NCBI GenBank assembly: GCA_900088475.1
Contig: FLMG01000683.1
Coordinates: 712 to 64,711, forward strand
Source of the DNA: Hyphochytrium catenoides
Taxonomy: Eukaryota > Sar > Hyphochytriomycetes > Hyphochytriales > Hyphochytriaceae
Direction of reading: 5' to 3'
DNA: 64,000 nucleotides
Both the position numbers and the translations under genes were made by a program. Shown here piece by piece: positions 33,801-44,530 of this stretch; positions within the stretch are counted from its first letter, which is position 1, and the number at the start of each line of letters is the position of its first letter. Below the pieces are notes generated by a model. It was not told where the DNA came from, did not search any database, and worked only from the letters and a program-made list of their open reading frames with translations.

Positions 33801-34492
33801 TCAAGCGCACTGCAGAGCCGGGAGGAGTCCATCGATCGACCGGCGGACCTACAGTAGGATCTGGGTGAAAGTCTTCATGACTCCAGTCTGACCGAGAGAG
33901 AGTGTCCAAGCCTGCGACGATAGGAAGTGGTGCCGCATCTGGAGTGCATCCTTTCTTACTGATCATCCGATGGGCACACATACTTTCTACCTTAGCAAGA
34001 TAAATTCGAGAGTTTGTATGTTTGTATGGCCATATCCGCTCCGACTGGTGCGCTTTCAAGGATTGAGATGGTTAAAACCTGTGATCGCCATACATAAATG
34101 CGCTCGTAACTCCAACTTTGTGGGCGTACAAAAGAAGGCGCAAAATCTAGTTCTATTTTCGTGAGTTCAGCCCTTCTTTTTTTTAAAGCGGGAATATCTT
34201 TTGAACGAAGAACTTTCAGCTGCCCCTGACCTCTATTCTGGACCAGATCTGCACTAATCCTCCCTCTGTCCTCTCCTGCTCCCTGGTAACAGGTTTGCTA
34301 CGCTGCATCACTATCGGAGTACCTTTAGACGATTGAGTCCGCTATCTAAGAGTAAAGAGATCGAGGGCGGTTAATGTTCTGGAGTTGAGAGGAGAAAGAA
34401 GGAGGAAGATTCAGCTGATGGAAGGAAGCTCGCCATCAAAGAGGAAAGAACTCAAAAAAGCTTTTGTGAATGAGTCAAGAGCTCTCTGCTTG

Positions 34493-34536
<44 letters not shown>

Positions 34537-34938
34537 CTCTCTTTCTCTCCCTCTGTCTCGGTCTCTATCTGTCGGTGTCTCTCTTTCTCTCTGCTGTCTG
34601 TCTGTCTCTGTCTGTCTGTTTTCTCTCTCTCTCTTGTCTCTGTCGTCTGTCTCTCTCTCTCTCTTCCTGTGGAATCGTCAATGTCCGTTCAGTTCTGCCA
34701 ACGCGTCCCAAAAATTCAAAATCTCCATTCTTCTCTCTGAGCTGCAGACGCCGATCCCCCTTTTCTTTAGTTGAAGATCTTTGAGCAGACTAACGAGTCT
34801 TGACTCTCGAAGAAGAGGTCACTTCCAGGGTTGTCTCTTCGACCAGTTGCAGCTTTTTGCTTAGCTTCCACGTGGGTCAGCACAGAGGCCAGCGCCAATA
34901 AATTTGAAGGACAGGATCCACTCATCTCGAGAGGAAGC
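33801..34938. other. unassigned region with CT microsatellite
   Basis: No recognised gene. Contains a (CT)n run at 34,495-34,530 and further CT-rich sequence to 34,670. Its right end should hold the promoter of the 34,939 gene. Confidence 0.5.
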
Positions 34939-36793
34939 ATGTGGCGGACGGTATCCTTCGTGCTGCTCGCTGTGATACTAGCTGTCTCAGGTAAGAGCGT
35001 AGCCTCACAGCTTCTCTTGAGCCTGTCCACTCTGCTAGGGCGACCTGCTGACATTTGCCCCTCCTATTGCAAACTAGGCCCTGGAGCTTCAGGCTATACC
35101 GCCGCATCCTTCTACACCCGCAGAGACTTCATTCCGGTTTCTGAGACCGCTCTGATTCATGTCATAGACGGCCGATGTAAGCGGTGCTTTGCAACGGACT
35201 TCAGTCTATTTGTCGGCTGCTCTTATTCTCTTGTACCCTGATATTCTTGCGCACCCTCATCACGGTTTACTGTTGCTAGTTCTAGAGCCTTTCTGGTGTC
35301 TCAAGAAGTTCCCTATTCTGCAGCAGAACAGTTGTTGTCTCCTTCGTCCTCCTTTCCAAGTTTTCACGGCGATCTCTTTGTCATTGTCTTTCCCCTTCTA
35401 TCCTATTCAGCTGTCAAGGACCCCCAGAACACCGACAAAGTCTTGAGGAAGCAGGCAGAGATCCATTCTCTGCTCAGACGTTTTGAGAAAGAGGAAGAAA
35501 AGCTCATAGCTCTCGTACATTTGAGAGAGCGCCTTAAGGATGGGTTCTTCTGGTTCTTTGACCCTGACAAGCAGCTCTCAGTGGAGAGGATGCAATTCCA
35601 GGTATCTGATTACTCGTGCCGCTCTCTTTCTGGTCAGCTTTCAATCAGTTTCTTGAGTCTCCTTCGCTTTCCGCGGCGCTCATCCGCCTCAGTCTATAGT
35701 CGTTCAAGCTTTTAGAGTGATGTCTCGACGCTCTCCTACCATGTCTTTCTTTTATAAAAGAGATGTCGTCATCCACGGCCTCATGCTCCCTGCAGTCTTT
35801 CTTAAGTTTTCGTCCTTTTGCTCTATTCTCTTGACAAATGCTTATCTTGCGGAGTCAATCGAACTACTCAGGCACTTGCCCTTACACGTTGGCCTCTAAG
35901 TCTAGGGTTAATTCTTTTCCTCACATGGCCGGAACACTAGCAAAACCTTATTCCCCAGCAAAAGCTCTTTTATCTTAATCCCCTGTCCTGTTCCTCTCTT
36001 GCTGTTCCCTGTTTTTGCTTTTATGTTAGGTGAATGCGCAGCATCGGCGTTGCGAGAATGTCCTCGATGACATTCACTTTCATGTTAAGGAGGTGAAGCC
36101 ATACATAGGACCGATCTCACAACTCTGCGCGTGGGATCTTTGGTACTCCTTCATCAAGCCTCTGGAGATTGCCTACGAGTTCTTCTTCTCTCTTCCCTTT
36201 GATTACTCTCTTCTTTCCCTCCTTGCCATTGTCCCCTTTCTTCTTTATGGCTCTCTCGTCTTCTGGACCTTTGGGGTGGTCCTGGTCCCCATCTTGGCCC
36301 AGCTCTATCTCCTGTTCTGGCTGGTAAAAGTGCCGGTCATCCTCATTCAGGTGAGAAAAACCATAGCAAACGATGATAACATTACCTTCAACTTCGTATT
36401 TGTGAAGCTCGTTGCACTTCCACATGTGGCTGCACAAGTGTCTGGTCATTGAATCACCCTAGTAGTAGCGCTTTGATTACACTCTGATAGATAGGTTCTG
36501 CCGAGGCCAGAACTCGTTGTCTGGTTAGGTGGATAGGCACGTGGATCCTTGTCCTTCTCTTGTCATCATTCTCGACTTTATTTGACTCTGCAAGCGTCAT
36601 GATCTTTGTCTCATCACCATTTGTTCCTCTGCTGTTGGCGACTTACCTATTATTCGCTCGTTGCTAGTACCGGCCAGATCCTACGGAGTTTACGGCTTTG
36701 TATTGCGGCTGTATCGTCCTTTGTGTGGGACTGTGGCAAGGGCTAACAATGCTCTTCAGTCGCCACGGAGCACTAGAAAGTAAAAATCTATGA
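34939..36793 (+). CDS. unrecognised membrane protein with signal peptide, 262 residues
   Basis: Five exons join in phase: 34939-34990, 35078-35176, 35411-35601, 36030-36350, 36668-36793 (789 bases). The first exon is a clear signal peptide (MWRTVSFVLLAVILAVS). Residues about 50-115 are charged and probably helical or coiled-coil (LLRRFEKEEEKLIALVHLRE), then FFWFFDPDKQLS. Two to three hydrophobic segments follow (LSLLAIVPFLLYGSLVFWTF, GVVLVPILAQLYLLFWLVKV) and one near the C-terminus (LYCGCIVLCVGLWQGLTMLF). It is likely an ER or secretory-pathway membrane protein with a lumenal N-terminal helix. No family recognised. The start is the ATG that opens the signal peptide. Confidence 0.75.
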
Positions 36794-37168
36794 GGGCCCG
36801 GCATGAGGACATAACATGCTGAAACCCATACCGCCCCCATGGAGAACTGCAGAGTCAACGCTCGTCTTAGGGACCGTACTCTTCAACATAGCTCTGTTTC
36901 ATCTGCGGCCGACGGCCTATCTCTCTCTATCCACAATGCGTAACGTAGTGCCATACTTTTTTATATGAACATTATAGTACATGACCTACAAAAGCAAGTG
37001 TGACACCTATCTTACATTAAGTAGAGGCTTTCCTTACTGTTGGACTCCCTCTTCGTCTGTTGTCACTCTTCCTCCTATCTTCCAACAAGCGGCTCTCTGC
37101 TTTTGTCTCATTTCTGCCGGTTCCTTAAAGGAGCGCTTCTCTACCTGCTTCTCCTCAGTAGTCTGTGG
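36794..37168. other. convergent intergenic region
   Basis: Between the 3' ends of the membrane-protein gene (plus) and the F-box gene (minus). No gene seen; short AT-rich stretch at about 36,955-36,980. Confidence 0.5.
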
Positions 37169-39658
37169 CTAAAAGTAGGAAGACAGACAGGGAGCGCGAG
37201 AGGAGGAGCTTCTGTTTCCTTCCTTGTAAGGTCTCTTTTGCCGCCTTCCCAAGCTAGGGCCTTCGTCCTCAAGCAGACAGGACCCTGGAGCGGTTATCTT
37301 CTTGGAAACATCCGAGTCCTCTGCAAGCCAATCATCTCTATCTTCCGACGCGATACAATGACGGAGGACAAGAGTCCGGATAGAAAAAAGAAGGCTTTTT
37401 CTCAACACACCCAGGGTTTGTGCGTCGCCACTTGCGTTATCGTCAGGGACACAGACTTCCCTCACGATCTCATAGAGTTTTACCAGTTGCTCCTTGACCG
37501 TTCTTCGTATGTTGTCATCCTCGGTGGGTGTATGTTCTGTTCCTCTCAGCGAGGCCGCTTCCTCCTTGATGATGTAGCTATAGACGTGCTCAGAGTGGCA
37601 CTCCTCCGCGGTAAAGTTCTTTCCTCCTAGGTAACCGATTTCTCTTAGCATGTCACGGGTAAGGACCACTTCACTGTCTCTCTCCGCCCTCCGAGAGAGG
37701 TAAAGCTCTGCAAGAAATAGCAGAAGGCGGAGCTGGAAGTTCAGCCTCGGGCTCAGGAAAAAGCTCTTCCGAAAAGCAATTTTAGCCAATCCACCTAACG
37801 AAGGCGTGTGATGGACCCGCTGACCTACCGTTCTCTCCCAAAGAATCTCTATTCGGAGATTGAGTGGATCACCAAGGCTGTTCACGATCTCTGCCCATGA
37901 AAAGTAGTTGGTCCAGGCTGAGCGAATCTCGGCCAACAGAAAAGGAAGAGAATTAATTGGAGCCCGATGTTCTCTCCCTACGCCATCACTTTCCCTCTCA
38001 CTTTGGCTCTTCGAAGAGCAAGAAAAGAAGTCGAGCGGGGTTAAAGGAGAATGAGCTATTATACTCCTTGCTGAAAGCTCTGCCCGCAGAGAGAACTCTG
38101 TCTTTAGAGAGTCATAGAGAAGTGCCCAGTTCCTATTTCCTAGCTTGTTCATAGCTTTCAACACCGATCTCTCGGTTGTAACGCCAAAGAGGCTGGCCCC
38201 AAGATCGTCCGGAGCTACGCCTTGAGCCTGATCCGCCATTTGCCGTAGGGTTCTCCTTAGCCACTCCCATCCACCGCCAAAGGACTCCCACTCTCTTTTC
38301 CTCTTAAGATCCAAGTAATAGACTTTTGCCAAAAAGTACCAATCCTTCTCGCCCTGAGACGTGGGAAGAGAAAGGGCGGCAATAGAGTCCGCCGTAAGCC
38401 TTCCCCGTCCTGCTTCCCCACGTTCCTGGGTTGTGCACGTGACTTGCTTGACGGATAAAAGGGTAGAGTAGAGCTTGGTCGTGCTGCCTGAGGACGAGGT
38501 TAGGGAGCCCGTAGTAGCTTGGCTTCCTCGTTCTCCACTTTCCTGTAGTCCAGAGGTTCTCGGCAGCTCAAATGCGCACATCTCACAGACTTCAGAATCT
38601 CTTCTGGCTTGTATGAGGCCACATGCAGGGCAAATACGAGTGCGGGCTCTTCTTCCCGCAGCATCTCCTCCCTGACCCATTTCGTCTCTTCCTCTTGCCT
38701 CATCTCCTCTTTCTTCTGCCGATGCAGTCCTACGCCGATCATCCGAAAGAGAGGAAGCGCCAGCACCGGCGCCATCTTCCGTCTTCTCCAAGACGTAGCT
38801 TCGAATCACGTACTTGTTATCAAGATACTGCGTCGCGCTGGACTTAGCAATAGAAGAGAGCACAGACTCCCAGAGACTACCTCTCTCTGCTCTCACATAG
38901 AGGCGCTTAGAAAGGCAGCGGAAGACCAATATGTCAGGAATAGAGACAAAGAGAAGGATTGCCTCTATCAGCTGGTCAGGAAGGCCTGCAGTGAAGGAGA
39001 AGGAGTCGTCTTGACGAGAGAACGCCCTGTCTCTCTTGGCGAACAGCACCAGTTGTTCACTTCCCTTTTCCGCCTTAACCTCTCCCGTCTCCTCCCTATT
39101 TGCCTCCTCACCTTGACCGGAAGGAATCTCACCCTCCTCTCTGCCCACTGTCATGTCATCCAAGTCACTTAAGTCTTGCAGGTCTTCCTTCTCCTGCTGA
39201 AGCTGTCTCGCCAGCTCATTCTCCTGCGCCTCCTCCCATCGCTCTCTCTCTTCATGGAGAGCAAAGATCTTGGCCCTCACCTTCGGCTCCTCGAAGTCGC
39301 AGACAGCACATGCTGAGGATATGCTATCAAACGCGTTCACAAAGGAACAGCGCTGACATGTCCAGGTTGATAAGGAGGAAGAAGGCTCTCTTCGACGACG
39401 CTTATTTGGCTGTTGTCGTTTCTCCCCCGGACTGATAGAGAAAACTTTGAAGATCCCGGTCTCGGCTTCCTTCTTTAGCCCCTTCTGGGGCACGGAAGGT
39501 AGAGGCGAGAAGGGAAGCAGTGCACCGTGGAAGCGCTGTTCAGAAGCTAAAGTAGAGTCTTCTCGATGGAGCGGCGCGGCTGGGGAGAGAGAAGAGGACG
39601 GAGAGCGGACCGGAAGATGGATCTCAAACCCTGAAGAGAAGAGTCGTTTGGTTCCCAT
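37169..39658 (-). CDS. F-box protein with two RanBP2-like zinc fingers, 829 residues
   Basis: A single open frame with no intron. In order: a Ser/Pro-rich N-terminus with a basic KRRRREP patch; a RanBP2-type finger at about residues 98-120 (WTCQRCSFVNAF, then CAVC); an acidic/coiled region (HEERERWEEAQENELARQLQ); an F-box at about 223-265 (LPDQLIEAILLFVSIPDILV, CLSKRLY); a second C2-C2 site at about 340-362 (ICPACGLIQARRDSEVCEMC); and a long C-terminal region with LNFQLRLLLFLAELYLSRR. F-box proteins recruit substrates to SCF ubiquitin ligases, and RanBP2-type fingers often bind ubiquitin or RNA. The exact substrate is unknown. The combination is unusual and I know no named orthologue. Confidence 0.75.
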   Translation of the reverse strand: MGTKRLFSSGFEIHLPVRSPSSSLSPAAPLHREDSTLASEQRFHGALLPFSPLPSVPQKGLKKEAETGIFKVFSISPGEKRQQPNKRRRREPSSSLSTWTCQRCSFVNAFDSISSACAVCDFEEPKVRAKIFALHEERERWEEAQENELARQLQQEKEDLQDLSDLDDMTVGREEGEIPSGQGEEANREETGEVKAEKGSEQLVLFAKRDRAFSRQDDSFSFTAGLPDQLIEAILLFVSIPDILVFRCLSKRLYVRAERGSLWESVLSSIAKSSATQYLDNKYVIRSYVLEKTEDGAGAGASSLSDDRRRTASAEERGDEARGRDEMGQGGDAAGRRARTRICPACGLIQARRDSEVCEMCAFELPRTSGLQESGERGSQATTGSLTSSSGSTTKLYSTLLSVKQVTCTTQERGEAGRGRLTADSIAALSLPTSQGEKDWYFLAKVYYLDLKRKREWESFGGGWEWLRRTLRQMADQAQGVAPDDLGASLFGVTTERSVLKAMNKLGNRNWALLYDSLKTEFSLRAELSARSIIAHSPLTPLDFFSCSSKSQSERESDGVGREHRAPINSLPFLLAEIRSAWTNYFSWAEIVNSLGDPLNLRIEILWERTVGQRVHHTPSLGGLAKIAFRKSFFLSPRLNFQLRLLLFLAELYLSRRAERDSEVVLTRDMLREIGYLGGKNFTAEECHSEHVYSYIIKEEAASLRGTEHTPTEDDNIRRTVKEQLVKLYEIVREVCVPDDNASGDAQTLGVLRKSLLFSIRTLVLRHCIASEDRDDWLAEDSDVSKKITAPGSCLLEDEGPSLGRRQKRPYKEGNRSSSSRAPCLSSYF

Positions 39659-39997
39659 TCTGCCCTTGAAACCTTTCCGCCACCTCTTCTACGGTCAAGG
39701 CAGAAGTCTCGTTTGTCCTTACACCTTCCTTTCAAACCATAGGATAGGCCTATCAAGCCCGTCTCATCGCTAAGGGAGAGGCCAGTGGTCTCTGCGATCT
39801 GTTAGCCAAGTGTTGGGCCAACTCTTCGTGGATGACAGAACGACAATGTGAGACTTCCAGAGCTTTGTAAGAAGATGAAGAGAGAGATCCTTCATAGCAA
39901 AGGACTCAACATGTGAGAGTTGAAGTGTGGAAGAGAGAGCAAGAAAGGGAGAGGGAGAGAGGGAGAGAGAGAGAGAGAAAGAAAGAGAAAGAGAGAG

Positions 39998-40036
<39 letters not shown>

Positions 40037-40395
40037 TCAGAAAGCAAGCTATTGTTTTGGCGTAACACCTTATGATCAAGTCGGAGAGAATCGGGAATAA
40101 GCTCCATAAGTTAAGTCCGATCGGCGATAGCTCTGAATGGAATAATGAATCCATGTCCAGTGTAAGTAATGTTGGTGTTCTGTGTTTGGAAGACTCCACA
40201 AAGGCGACAGTGAGTGCGGCACTGGATGACAGATCAGATGTGTATCCTGTCATAAGAAGACGGCCACTGCACCCTTCATAAAGCACCAAGCTTGAGGCTT
40301 GAGGCTTGAGGGAGGCAGCACTGGTGCCTTGACAAGGAAGGTCTACCTGCTGCAGTCTCGTAAGGATTCAGTGGGAAGCTGCCGAAGGAGGAGGT
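39659..40395. other. divergent intergenic region with GA tract
   Basis: Between the F-box gene (minus) and the J-protein gene (plus), so both promoters should lie here. Contains the (GA)n tract 39,958-40,034. A 69-residue open frame at 40,072-40,281 plus starts with ATG but has no recognised similarity. Confidence 0.45.
39958..40034. repeat. GA-rich microsatellite
   Basis: Imperfect (GA)n with GAAA interruptions, about 77 bases; reads as CT on the strand of the F-box gene. Confidence 0.85.
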
Positions 40396-41231
40396 ATGGA
40401 GACTGGACCGATTGATTTGGAATACTATAGGCAGCTTCAGGTCTTGCCTTCTTGTAGGTAAGATTCAGTCCCTCTTGTTAGCCCACAGCGATGGTGTCAT
40501 GGTGCTACCTAGAGACATATTGCCACGTTGGCCTAGGCTCTCTATTTATCTCTGACCAAAAACTTATTCTTTCTGGGCGTTAATACTAGTACGGACGAAG
40601 TGACGCGAGCATACAGGAGGTTAGCTCTGCGGTATCATCCTGATAGGAGGCTGTCAAAAGCCTCAATCGCGGAGGATGACGATGCAGAGTTTAAAAGAGT
40701 TGCAGATGGTGAGTTGTTTAATTTGTAGTGCTTATCTTCTCATTATGCTTACCCTTACCGCCGCAGCGTACAAGGTGCTGTCGGACCCTGACCTAAGGCG
40801 GAGATATGACGCCTATGGTCCATCCCTAGCGGTAAGAGTTGAACTCTGATGCAGAAGCATCTTGTTACAGGGCGCTAGGGAGCTGACGATTTGTCCTGAT
40901 GTCTTCTTCTGCGCGATATGACTGTATGCAGCCCAAGGCAGGTGCTCAGATGAGTCGCACAATGACGCACTTGGTCCCCTTGTGCTCCTCAGCCCTGATC
41001 AGCTTCATCCTAGGAGCTATATCGACGTTGGGGTTCCTCCCTTTCTTCGTGTGTCTCGTGGGTGAGATGGCTGGTCTCCTTATGATGGTCTTCTTCCTAC
41101 ACAAGAAACGAGTCGGAGGACAAAGTCGACGGGAGCTTTTGACAGTTGGAGGGATGGGGTTGACGGTTGGAAATCTAGCAGGCTGGCTGCTGAGTGCTAC
41201 TTCTCTCTTTCTTGTCGGCTTTGTCATTTAG
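40396..41231 (+). CDS. membrane-anchored J-domain protein (DnaJ-like), 181 residues
   Basis: Predicted Hsp70 co-chaperone. Four exons, 40396-40457, 40590-40708, 40767-40831 and 40932-41231, join in phase (546 bases). The N-terminal J-domain begins DLEYYRQLQVLPS, has TDEVTRAYRRLALRYHPDRR with the essential HPD, and ends YKVLSDPDLRRRYDAYG. The C-terminal exon has hydrophobic segments (LCSSALISFILGAISTLGFL, PFFVCLVGEMAGLLMMVFFL and GNLAGWLLSATSLFLVGFVI), so the J-domain is tethered to a membrane, probably facing the cytosol. There is no Gly/Phe or zinc-finger region, which makes it a type III J-protein. An alternative acceptor at 40,871 would lead to an early stop. Confidence 0.85.
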
Positions 41232-41718
41232 CACAGTTAGCGGGAGCATCATCCGCTTACATTGAAAGCCGATCTCTTGGGCAGCGGGCTGAGAAAGAGT
41301 GAAAAAAAGGCCGACAATTTTGCATAACGCGACTGAAGAAGGAGAAGAAGCTCGCTCGGCACCCGGCACGTGCCGGCTCATGGCAATCATATAATGAGTG
41401 GATTCCTTTGTTACACCAGTCATTCAAGAGCAAGTCTGTTAGCGCGAACCTATCGATCGATTTGAGAGGTGCGGCGTATCCTGGTTCTCGATAAGATGAC
41501 CGTCTTGGCGGTGGACATGGCTATGCAACCAGGTTGTTATTGGACTAGGATGGAGAAAGCCAAGCAAGAGCCAGCTTGGAGGAGGAGCAAAGTGTCCTAA
41601 CCTAACGTCCCTACGTCTTAGATGCTAACTAGGTTAAATCACAAAGTAAACTTCCGACAACGAATAACAGAGTCTACTGCCAGGGTCTACTGCCTGCACA
41701 GAAGGTGCGATAACTTCT
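41232..41718. other. intergenic region with a long palindrome
   Basis: No supported gene. An open minus-strand frame at 41,175-41,423 with an ATG has no recognised similarity and overlaps the J-protein 3' end. Holds the palindrome at 41,363. Confidence 0.4.
41363..41376. promoter_or_regulatory. perfect 14-base palindrome with CACGTG core
   Basis: CCGGCACGTGCCGG is self-complementary over all 14 bases and centres on CACGTG, the G-box/E-box core bound by bHLH and bZIP factors in many eukaryotes. It lies about 130 bases downstream of the J-protein stop and 350 bases upstream of the 41,719 ATG. Regulatory use is inferred only from the motif. Confidence 0.35.
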
Positions 41719-41967
41719 ATGGCGACCGGCGGGCTCGCGGGCGACCTGCAGCAGCAGAACACTGAGATGGAAGAGAACCATCATCACCAAGAGCGCCTGT
41801 CTCGCCTCTTCAACTTCAAAGATCCTCGCCGAAATGTCCATACAGAGCATTTCAGCTCTCCCCTCGGACCTCCGAGAGCTACCCCTGGAGTCATTAGATA
41901 CTCACCTTCGTCTGTTGGTTGTTCTTGAAGAAGCACGGGAAGAGAAGCGACAGAAAGAAAGGCGATG
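41719..41967 (+). CDS. possible small gene with two overlapping coding-like frames
   Basis: An ATG at 41,719 opens a frame beginning MATGGLAGDLQQQNTEMEEN that runs to a stop at 41,928. From about 41,820, the +1 frame reads KILAEMSIQSISALPSDLRE and LRLLVVLEEAREEKRQ to a TGA at 41,967 and looks more protein-like than the first frame there. No splice pair connects the two frames. A one-base assembly or real frameshift near 41,818 would give one protein of about 80 residues. No family recognised. Confidence 0.3.
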
Positions 41968-42023
41968 AAGAAGGGATCCAATCAACAGCGTCCCACCACC
42001 TCTCATCGCCATGCGCAGAGGGA

Positions 42024-42056
<33 letters not shown>

Positions 42057-42562
42057 CAGAGTGAGCAAGAGAGCAGAGACAGGAAGAATGGGAGGAGAGG
42101 GGAGAGAGCGCAAGAAAGTATGCGAGAGAGGAAGAAGAAAGGGGAGGACGAAGAGAGCAAGATCCGCCACTTGAACATCTTCCTGCCGCTGTACTTGTGG
42201 CCCCAGGGCTTGCCACATGCACGACAGATAGAATATGTACAAGGATCCTCTCGTATATGCTTGGTCTTCTAGCCTTCACTCGTCTGTCAAGCAGCTTGCT
42301 TCCTTATTCACGCCCTTCTAGCTACTATAGTTATATACCTCTCGATTGTTAGAGGTCCATCGGGAGGTTATGCGTGGTCGCCCTTAGCAGCATTTGGTCC
42401 GCGTGGACCTCTATATTTTACTCTGTTTGACCGCTGTGAGGACCCTCTCCTGCCGCTAGGGGTAGTCGCCTAATGATCTTTTAGAGGATCGGCACCTACG
42501 GCTGCGAGGACTGTCGGGAGAGTGACCTGTTACTGCCATCTGAAGCACACTTCTGGTTCCAC
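41968..42562. other. GA-rich low-complexity and unassigned DNA
   Basis: Contains a (GA)n run near 42,025-42,058. A minus-strand stretch at about 42,170-42,260 reads CRACGKPWGHKYSGRKMF, reminiscent of an incomplete zinc knuckle, but it has no defined ends. No gene supported. Confidence 0.35.
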
Positions 42563-44208
42563 ATGGCCAGGCCCCCACAAACGAGCCGAAGTGCAGCTTT
42601 GGATGTCCAATTCGGCCATTCTGAAGTCCATGAGGGGAAAGCTGTGCCGCAGACACGAGAGTCCATCCCGCGCTGCCAAGAAGAGAAGCGAGGGTATGAC
42701 CCCCTGTTGGATCCCACCGAAAATGGCCTTGGACTATGGATCCTGACGCTAGTTGAGGGAGAGGCTGGCGCTAGTAAGTGTATGCTTTGTTAATCTATAG
42801 AAGCGTCTCTAAATGCTGTCTACTCTTTGCCACTCCCCAATGGCTTCTTCTTTTTGTTAGGGTCAGCGGCAAAGGAAGCAAACACCACCTTCGCTGTCCT
42901 GCTAGGCCTGGCGGAAGTTGGCCTTTGCTTCCTTCAGTTCCTTCTCTGCCTTTGTGCATCTGTCCTGCTTAGGACGGCCGTGGCCTCACTGCTAGCCAGA
43001 CTTTTACCACCCACATCGGACTTGCAGGCACGGCTTGGCCTTCACTCTGGTCTAGCTGGTAGCTTTCTGGACACGTCCCTCGCCAGTTGTCTTATCATCT
43101 GGAGATACGCGAAATACTTTCATCTGTCTATTCCTCAGCTTCTTCGAAAGTAAGCAAGCCGGCAGCTGTTTCCCTTCTGTCGTAGACGCTTCTCTAAGAA
43201 GTATGCGAACAGCAACATCAATCTAACTTTTGTCTGTCCGCATAGATGGGGTCTACTGGGCTATTTACTGACCCCAATGGCCAAACTTGTCATCACGTAC
43301 CACGTCTTAGGGTTTGCAGCAATGTTAGGGATCCAACAGTACGCGGGCGACTGGTTCTTCTCTTTGGAAAACTTCATTGTGAAAGACAGCAAGCCCGCTG
43401 TTTATGATTTTTCTCGAGCATTTGAGATCCTATTCTTTTCTCCAGTGAAGGAGGAGCTGCTCTTCCGGGGCCTCACCTTCCATTTGCTATATAACAGGTG
43501 CGTAGCGTCTCCGGCTGTCATTATTCTAGCCTGTGCCCATTGATGAGGCCAACAAACCGCTCCTTTCCCTGGGAAGCAGATGGCGATCACCCTATCACTG
43601 CCTAATCCTCACCAACATCCTCTTTGGAGCCATCCACCTAATCAACTGTCTTAACGAGAGGTACTCCAATCTCTATGTACTGCTTCAGGTGCGTCCCTTT
43701 AGAGGCAAGCATATTGAGAAGTCTTCTCACAGTTCTGTTATATTATAGGTCACAATGGGAGTCCTCATTGGAAGCTTCTATTCTTTGCGACTGCTGCTGA
43801 CTGGCTCATTATGTGAATGCCTCGTTCTGCACATCGTTAACAATGTTTGCTCGAGTGCAATGCCTGTCAGTCTCCTAGCCACCAGAGACCTAAGAGATTC
43901 CATTATTATGATCCCAAGTGAGTCCACACTCCCATCAACGTCCACTTAAGTGCCCACCACAATCTAACCCTAGCATTCTGCATCTGGTAGTGATTCAAAC
44001 GGTTTGCCTATACTTCGCACTCTGTCTAGTGTCAATGCAGTCTTTGCGCAGCATGGAGAAGAGATCTGCAGGCAGCCCAGATGATGCAGCACACAGTGTC
44101 CTCTCAGAAAGCCGTAGCGAAGCTATTCATAGCTCCATAGACGAAGCAGCAGAATCATCAGATATGCTCTCATTTGTCAGGAGAGCGCCCGGTAATACTT
44201 CATCATAA
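42563..44208 (+). CDS. CAAX prenyl protease 2 / CPBP-family membrane protease, 416 residues
   Basis: Predicted intramembrane metalloprotease of the Rce1/CPBP (ABI) family, which removes the last three residues of prenylated proteins at the ER. Six exons join in phase: 42563-42773, 42861-43149, 43246-43497, 43577-43688, 43749-43917 and 43991-44208 (1,251 bases). The three family motifs are present in order: PVKEELLFRG (EExxxR), NILFGAIHLIN (FxxxH) and LHIVNN (HxxxN). Hydrophobic segments such as VLLGLAEVGLCFLQFLLCLC precede them. The C-terminal tail is polar and Ser-rich (SESRSEAIHSS). The acceptor of exon 4 (GGGAAG) was chosen by phase and is the least certain junction. Other CPBP proteases are possible. 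Confidence 0.8.
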
Positions 44209-44530
44209 ATACTGATAAAATTCAGAATCTATTGCGCCTGTTTTCCTCCGTCAGTAATAACAAACGTTATGATCAAGAACCTTCATGCATCTTACGCCAG
44301 TATTAAACTGCAGTCAATACAGCATAGAAACAGAGAATATTGCGCTTGGCTGCAGCCTCTTTCAGAGCTCCGTCATTAGCTTCACCGGTCTCAAAGTTCC
44401 CGAGCTATTGTTGGCAAGCACGTGCATCATAAACCAGATCTCTGAGCTTCTCACCCAGAGCGCTCAATTGACGTATTGCAGTGCCTCGTCGCAGCTACTT
44501 ATAACCTCGAAGTAGAAGAGCTTTAGAATC
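44209..44530. other. intergenic, no gene seen
   Basis: Short interval between two plus-strand genes. An open frame at 44,285-44,515 has no recognised similarity. Confidence 0.45.

Noticed and set aside
34385-34784. Open frames of about 130 and 104 residues
   Set aside because: Most of each frame is a translated (CT)n run; no ATG context, splice support or similarity.
40871-40931. Extra J-protein exon reading GARELTICPDVFF
   Set aside because: It leads to a stop after 16 codons; skipping it gives a continuous frame with a good acceptor at 40,931. It may reflect alternative splicing, but no evidence here.
42170-42260. Minus-strand CRACGKPWGHKYSGRKMF stretch resembling a zinc knuckle
   Set aside because: The final cysteine is missing, the frame runs into GA-repeat sequence, and no start or splice sites define a gene.
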